From: Guadua angustifolia
Taxonomy: Eukaryota > Streptophyta > Magnoliopsida > Poales > Poaceae
Reading direction: 5' to 3'
DNA length: 64,000 nt
NCBI GenBank assembly: GCA_036346375.1
Contig: CM070508.1
Location: 25,116,852-25,180,851 of the forward strand
In this document: positions 58,234 through 64,000 of the stretch, one piece after another
How the letters are laid out: every line of letters starts with the position of its first letter
Numbering within the stretch: position 1 is the stretch's first letter
Notes under the pieces: generated by a model
Database searches by the model: none
Told to the model about the DNA's origin: nothing
The model's input: the letters and a program-made list of their open reading frames with translations, nothing else
Position numbers and translations under genes: made by a program

Positions 58234-58805
58234 TGTGAAGAATCGAGATGGCGATCAGAGAAGGTGAATGATCAAAAAATAAAATTTTCTCCCACAAAAA
58301 AATCTAACCAAAAACCTCACTTCATTGAAGCAAAGTGGAGAACACAAAATTCCAAAAAAAATTCAAAATCGCAAATTGGTTGAGTAGTGTCGGATGAACA
58401 GTAGCCTAGCACTACTGGGGGTACTGTAGCGGTACTTCTAGGGATACTGTAGTTACAGTAAAACAGCACAAGAATAGTGAAAATCAGTCCGTCTCGAAAG
58501 AAAAATTGATGAATCTTTAGATCAACTTGAAAGACCATGTGGAGATATATCCATATTGGTGATGAGTACTTGACTAAATTTGAGCTTATTATGTTCTGGT
58601 TTGAGTTTGATTTAAATTGGATTTTTAACTTGAAGCAATTTGAGTTGAGACTGCCAAGTTTTGGTTTAGTCGATTACTGCCAAGTTCTAGCTTAGTCGAT
58701 TACTGCCAAGTTCTGGCTTATAATGCCCCGCTAGCTTGTGATCGATTGATTCGAGTATATTGGAAATCACTAAGTATCGAGTAGGAATGTTGTCAAGTCG
58801 AGCGG
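58234..58805. mobile_element. Rearranged LTR-X segment, left part
   Basis: 58236-58315 repeats the left edge of the LTR-X at 49773 (AATCGAGATGGCGATCAGAG, TTTTCTCCCACAAAAA) in the same orientation, but from about 58510 the sequence runs in the opposite orientation to that copy (ACCATGTGGAGATATATCCATA, GATGAGTACTTGACTAAATTTGAG). The unit therefore looks inverted or chimeric. It ends at AGCGG, the target of solo LTR D. Confidence 0.55.
58651..58720 (+). repeat. 26-bp tandem repeat
   Basis: About 2.7 units of CTGCCAAGTTCTGGCTTAGT followed by CGATTA. A related single unit occurs beyond the solo LTR at 61807-61840, so the array was split by that insertion. Confidence 0.8.
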
Positions 58806-61787
58806 TGTAGTGACCCGAATTCACCAATTCGGATCCACCGTGTATGCCGCACTATTCCCAGGATCAACGCTAGTGCACACGGCTTAACATCGGTAAGCAT
58901 CACATCATACACAACGATAATAACAATAAGACTTCATTTATTTAATATAACTGGTGTATGATCTTATGACCACTTACATTTATTCGGCCTCATAGGGCAA
59001 GACTAAGATAAAATAAGACGAATGCAGCGGAAAATCGTAGAAGACGTAGTGACTCATCAGTACACCACAGGCGACCGACAAGGCTTGGCCTAGTGACTCG
59101 CGTCCACCTGAAAGTCCTCCTCAAGCACAGGCGAAAAACTCCTCCACTGTTGTTGGTTGTTAAGCAAGGGTGAGTACACCAACACGTACTCAACAAGTTG
59201 TGCACAGAATGCAATTCTATTATAACTATATGCAGGCTTATTCCAAAGGAATGGCTAAGTGGCTCATAAGCAGTAAGCAGCATTTTCAAACATAAGCAAT
59301 ATGTAGATTGAAAAGACAGTAAAACAATTAATAACAAGTAAGTAGATTCAGTGATTCTCAAATAAACCCAAGTTCTCCATCCTAAATCAAGTTTTATTAT
59401 CCATATGGCATCCTGCCATCCCATCCAGTTGATAAGTTTTAATTAACTACCCCTTGACTGTAATTCCCGAGCTTTGCTCAATACCGTGAGCACGGCTATC
59501 CGAATAGATTGTACACTCTGCAGAGGTTATGCACTTTACCCACACGATATAACCATGCACCACACAGGCGAACGATTATAACAAAGCCTTTACAATGCAT
59601 CCTCTTAACCCAGTGCCACCCGCTAAGGTTTCAACACTGAAGGGCTAAAACCACCACAACAGGGCCCCCCTCTTGCGCCATGTGAGTTTCCTCCGTAATA
59701 CCCGGACTCACACCACCAAGATAGCACTTAAGTTAAGCATTTGCAAATTAGTCAGCTAGGCTGCCCCATAACAGACGATGTGGTCGCAAGTTTGACTCAG
59801 GTCAAAGGCTCGCAAGGTTAAGTCCTTAAGATTGATTAAAGCAAGACATACACATACCCTTTCTCGCCCATCGGGCCCACCCTGGCACCCTTGCCCCTTT
59901 CCACTTGCTTCAATCTAAAGTGATTATCTCCCGGTTGGTTACCAAGCACCACATGCTCTTCACAAATCAACATCGTTGCGTGACTCCGCTGCCACAACAA
60001 CTCAATCTCTTTGTGCGACCACACATGGCCTACAAATTATCATCATTGTTCCATATTCCTTTAGTCAAGATTATTAAACAATATCTCCTGAACATGTGAT
60101 GACGTGGCATGGCTAAGCATCTCTAATTCGGTCTAACCATCCATGTTGATTTTCTATTAACTAACTATAATTAACCAACCTAGGGTGACAAGTGAATCAT
60201 GGCATACAACTAGCAAGGTAGGGTGTAATTCAAAGGGTACAATAGCTAATCCCGAAGTTAAGTTGAAATCATTTATAAACATAAAATAACAAGTGATTAG
60301 TTAAATCAAAATAGCATGCAATCTAATCTATGGGTGCAACATGATCAAAGCACAACTTGCCTTCGTTAAGCTCCTGCTTCTCGATCTGAGAATAATTCCC
60401 GAGTTGTGAAATCCTTAGAAGCCTCGCACAATTCAACGTCTCACGCGAATCGAGAGAGAAAAGCAAATAAAAACCAAAATCATAGAGCAAACAAATTCAA
60501 AAATTCAAATAAAAGCCACCATTAGAAAGATCTCAATTTTACAAATTTTAGGAATTTGAATCACCTCAATCCGAGTTCGAATGCGAAAGTTATGAGGTGT
60601 TGAAGTTTAAAATCCTGAAAATACCACGAAAATATAAATTCCGAATTTAGCGAATTATTTTTATACGGAAAAATCCGATTTTTCTCTGGTGACGACACGT
60701 GGCTCGGGTGAGCTCGTCTCCTCGATGATTGGGTCCCGTGATCGTCCACATGTGTGCAAGACGCATGCGGTGTGACGCAGGTTACGCGACGCCACCTCAT
60801 CGCTAAGTCGACAATACGGCCTACGTGGCGACGCGTCAACGAACTAACAACTCACCTCAATTGGCGACGTGGCCTAATCTCGGGCGTCCGATGGCGATCC
60901 GACGGCTCCGAAGCTTTCCGGCGGCAATGAACGTCGCGCGGTGGTCTTGGCGCGCTGGGACGACGACCACCCGAACAGCGCCCGCGCAGCCCGACGCGAG
61001 GAAGTGGTGATTCCGACGCGTCACGTGGTGAGAATCGAATCTGGTACCGGTGCGGCGGATGGAGTCCTCGGCGATGGCGCAGACGCGGCGCCAAGCTTCG
61101 GCAACTCCGGCGACAGCGTGCGACTGCTACGGTGACTCTCCGGCGATGATGCGCGAGGGAAAAGGCGCGGCGCTAAGGTGTGGTCATCAAGGGGTGCTCG
61201 GGGTTTGCTTTTATACTCGGCGGGGCGCGCAATCCAAGGAAAGTCTCGGCGGGGACGAGCCGGACTTCGAGGCGGCAAAGTGTCTGGTTGAAGACGACGA
61301 ACACGAGCCGTCTGATGCTCATCCAACGGCCGGATTGTTTAGGGTTTCCTATTCGGGCGCGGCGTGACGAAGGCCGTTGGATCTTGATCCAACGGTCGGC
61401 ATCCAATCCACTTAAAACCCGTCGGGCCGCACAGTGCATGGGCCGGGCCCGTTACTGTTTATTCCTAATTTACTTCGGATTTTCCTTTTAAATTAATTCC
61501 ATAAATCGTTTTGATTTATTTGAGGCTTTATAAATACTCTAAAAATTCCATAAAAATTCCCATAATTATTTTGAGCTATTCTGGATTTAAATAAAATATT
61601 TTTATAAAAACTTTATTTTAACTTTATGTATTTTTAATTATTCTTTGATTGAAAGAAATATTATTAAATTCAAATTAATTCCAATAAATTCCAGAAAATC
61701 CAAATAAATCCAGAAAAATCATAGAAATCATAAATAGCAATAAAATAATATTATTTAATTAAAAAGCTGAAATTTTGGGATGTTACA
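58806..61787 (-). mobile_element. Solo LTR D (Del/Tekay-like), 2,982 bp
   Basis: Plus strand starts TGTAGTGACCCG and ends GGGATGTTACA, with perfect duplications AGCGG at 58801-58805 and 61788-61792. It is the cleanest single copy of this LTR family in the window: the right (5') end matches 23123 and 25736, the left end matches the end of LTR A. The GC-rich core at 60690-61450 holds overlapping open frames on both strands without domains and is LTR sequence. A GGGTAAAGTGCAT-type block lies at 59520-59550 on the minus strand. Confidence 0.94.
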
Positions 61788-61792
61788 AGCGG

Positions 61793-62880
61793 AAGGTTTG
61801 CTCAAGTGTTTGGTCGATTATTGCCAAGTTCTGACTTGGTCGTGTAATACCCCGCGGACTTTTGGTCGAATAATTCGAGTAGATTGGGTATCGAGAAGTA
61901 TCGAGTAGGGATGTTGCCGGATCGAGCGCTCTACCATCAGCCCATCTTGAATCCTTGGGTTAGCCTCAAGTTACTCGATGTTGACTCATCGACTCGACTC
62001 TTAGGAGAGTTACTCGATGTCTTTGGGATACGCATTTTGAATTTGTGTGAAGTTTATTACATATCATTTCAGGTAATGCTATGTGATGTGTTTTCCTTAT
62101 TTTTGATGGGTGCAGGACGACGGTGCTGGGTCATGGTGAAACGAAGGATGATCAAGACTAGACAAGGTAAGCTAGAGGTCTAGACGGTCAAGGATTGCCG
62201 AAGATGATCGGAGACGGAGTCGGTGCAAACCTAAAAGACAAGGAATGGATGAGATGCTAGCTAAGAGCTGCTCGGATCAAGGAGGGTTGTTGGATCACTG
62301 TCTAGATGATAGAGTAGCGAGTCTAGTTAGTATGTTTTAAGTGACGTACAAAAACCCGATATATGTGTGGGTTTCGGGTTAGCCCATGTACGAGTGAATG
62401 AGTCAATCATAACCCTTGATGGTGGTCTTTAGGGTAAAAGGAATTCATCCAAGAGTGGAGGGTGACTCAAGAGTAGTATAAATAGAGGGGTAGGGGTAGC
62501 CTTTTCCCTCTTGAAGGTTTTAGAGGTTTTGTGCTCCTTTGAGCTTTGCCCACTTTGGTGTGAGGCTTTGTAAACATACCTTCTAGAAATGCAAATCATT
62601 TTCTCCTATATTTGAATTTACATTACGCATTTATCTTATGTCTTAAATTCAGTATTTAAATTCTGCACTTACGTTCTTGCAATTTACTTTCTAGTAATTT
62701 GGATTTGTCTCCCCTCCTACATGCTTTTGGTTCTTATACCAAGGATGGTGATTGATGGATGAATTTTCTTTAGATCATATCCTAATCATCTAGGCAACTC
62801 CATGCAACTTCCTTGCAAGAAACTGGTTTTGAGCTCTTAAATGAATCATTCTCGTTGGTTGTGTTTCTAAGGATTTGGAC
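61793..62880 (+). mobile_element. Rearranged LTR-X segment, right part
   Basis: In opposite orientation to 49773-51473, it matches that copy's GCAGGACGACGGTGCTGGGTCA, AGACAAGGAATGGATGAGATGC-like, and CTCTTGAAGGTTTTAGAGGTTTTGTGCTCCTT-like blocks (each compared piecewise). A GTATAAATAGAGG TATA-like motif is at 62477-62489. It abuts the CACTA remnant at about 62880; no target duplication is recognised. Confidence 0.6.
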
Positions 62881-64000
62881 TTATGTTCTTGTTGTGACGT
62901 TTGGGAATGGAAGTTGCCAAAAGCAACTTTTGTGGGTCCAATTGTGCAGTTTACCAAAATTTTTCGCATCAGCTACAAATTTTTCTATTTGAGTTTCGAC
63001 TTCATCTCCCCTTAAATTCCTAGGTGCCTCTTCAAGCATTATTGTGTTCTTTCGAAATGCATTACGTTGGGTTCTAAATTCTTGCTCTCTAGGTAGAAAG
63101 TGTCTATGACAAATCAAACCAACAAGCCTAACGACCGTTACAGAGTTGAAATGCTTTGCCCTCACATAAACATTCTGGGCACGCAAATGAACCATGTGTG
63201 CTCCAACTGAAAAAGTTACCATAAGGAGGGAAATCATGGACTAATCATTGATATGCTCCCCGCATTGTAAAGTTCTACTTAAGTGAAGCATCCCAAGTTT
63301 GTACACCCCCCCACAACTTGATAAGTTCATCAACTAAAGGTTGCATTAGAATATTTAATTTCTTTCCAGGATGTTCAAGACTAGGGATAACAAGGCCAAG
63401 AAAAATGTATTCCAGCTTCAAGAGCATGCTTGGGGGAAGATTTAATGGAGACACACATTGGCCAACATGAGTAAGGAGCAGTACCCAAACTAAATGGTGT
63501 GAAACCATCGGTTGCTATAGCAAGTCACACATTTCTAGGATCGGTTGCAAAGTCTAGGAAGTCCTCATCAAATTGTTGCCAAGCTTCCCCATTACATGGG
63601 TGCACCATCCTACCAGATGTTGAGGGGCTATGCAACCGCATTACCTTTCATGTCCCCTCGTGTGCATACAACCTTAGTAGTCCATCTATGATGGGGAGGT
63701 ACCGTAGTAATTTACGTGGGACTTTATTCTAGCCTATCTCATAGCGAGAGATGTCACAAAACTCAAACTTATTTTTATGCTCATTATCTTTCCAATAAAG
63801 CATGCAGTTATTATAACACACATCAATTTTCTCATATGGCATACCAAGTCCCTCCAATAACTTTTTTGAATGGTAGAAATCCTCAGGTAACTTAGACTTT
63901 GGAGGCAAAAGTTCATGAATTAATTGTAATATATCATCGTAGTGTGCAATTGACATATTGTACTGTGACTTTATAGCTAGCAAACGAGCGATAGTAGATA
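62881..64000 (-). pseudogene. CACTA (En/Spm) TNP2-type transposase remnant, cut by window edge
   Basis: Read from 64000 down. Segment one (63983-63729) contains QYNMSIAHYDDILQLIHELL, FYHSKKLLEGLGMPYEKIDV and CYNNCMLYWK. It continues with a stop (after YAHEGT) into the Transposase_21 core (ATDGF-PF, then SPLNLPPSMLLKLEYIFLGL and HPGKKLNILMQPLVDELIKL, 63508-63275). A further segment (63237-62881) has CHRHFLPREQEFR, NAFRK and WTHKSCFWQLPFPNV. All are hallmark blocks of plant CACTA TNP2 transposases in the proper order. Stops and frame breaks make it inactive. The 5' part lies beyond the window and the 3' part is missing at 62880. Whether it relates to the CACTA end at 32342 is unknown. Confidence 0.9.

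Noticed and set aside
60825..61491. Cluster of overlapping frames in GC-rich DNA
   Set aside because: It sits wholly inside solo LTR D with intact target duplications; no domain is recognised.

Overview
The window is nuclear DNA from a flowering plant, most likely a grass. The grass signs are a GC-saturated single-exon calmodulin-like gene in AT-rich surroundings, Tourist/PIF-type MITEs with TTA target duplications, very long (about 3 kb) LTRs of a Del/Tekay-like family that begin TGTAACATCC, an LTR resembling cereal Angela-type copia LTRs, and Tat-lineage gypsy elements. Genus and species cannot be read from the sequence. Only one gene looks intact: the four-EF-hand calmodulin-like protein at 14014-14565 (+). 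Almost everything else is nested, broken or solo transposable-element DNA.

Layout. 1-1080: duplicated fragment of a spliced plant gene, possibly RNA-dependent RNA polymerase-like. It abuts a broken MULE transposase (1081-3485, -). 3.6-5.3 kb: AT-rich minisatellite field with a higher-order duplication. 5.7-7.1 kb: a near-perfect hairpin and two facing MITEs. 7.3-9.5 kb: degraded copia element with LTR and primer-binding site. 9.5-11.06 kb: fragments of two LTR families. 11.86-13.55 kb: deleted PIF/Harbinger element inserted directly upstream of the calmodulin-like gene. 14.6-18.0 kb: low-copy flank. 18.1-22.9 kb: a repeat (second, uninterrupted copy at 35.6 kb) split by a copia-type solo LTR and a gag-only Tat-like gypsy element. 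23.1-31.1 kb: solo LTR A, split by solo LTR B, itself split by a copia-type solo LTR, each with 5-bp target duplications. 31.2-31.8 kb: a further solo LTR. 32.3 kb onward: CACTA terminus with two arrays of hairpin-like subterminal repeats. 36.5-43.8 kb: Del/Tekay-like LTR followed by a degenerate protease-RT-RNaseH-integrase. 43.9-45.4 kb: ankyrin/CCCH-like gene fragment between direct repeats. 45.9-55.3 kb: large Tat-like gypsy element (-), carrying on its antisense strand a spliced gene with a plant mobile domain and coiled coil. 55.6-56.6 kb: small tandem repeats and another MITE. 56.9-58.2 kb: copia (Sirevirus-like) pol remnant (-). 58.2-62.9 kb: rearranged LTR with a 2,982-bp solo LTR inside. 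62.9-64.0 kb: CACTA TNP2-type transposase remnant (-) running off the end.

The most notable structures are the antisense plant-mobile-domain gene inside the Tat-like element, the probable autonomous/non-autonomous pairing of the two Tat-like elements, the filled-site/empty-site pair that dates two insertions, and the Harbinger insertion beside a perfect heat-shock element in the calmodulin-like promoter. Family names rest on recognised motifs, not on database searches.
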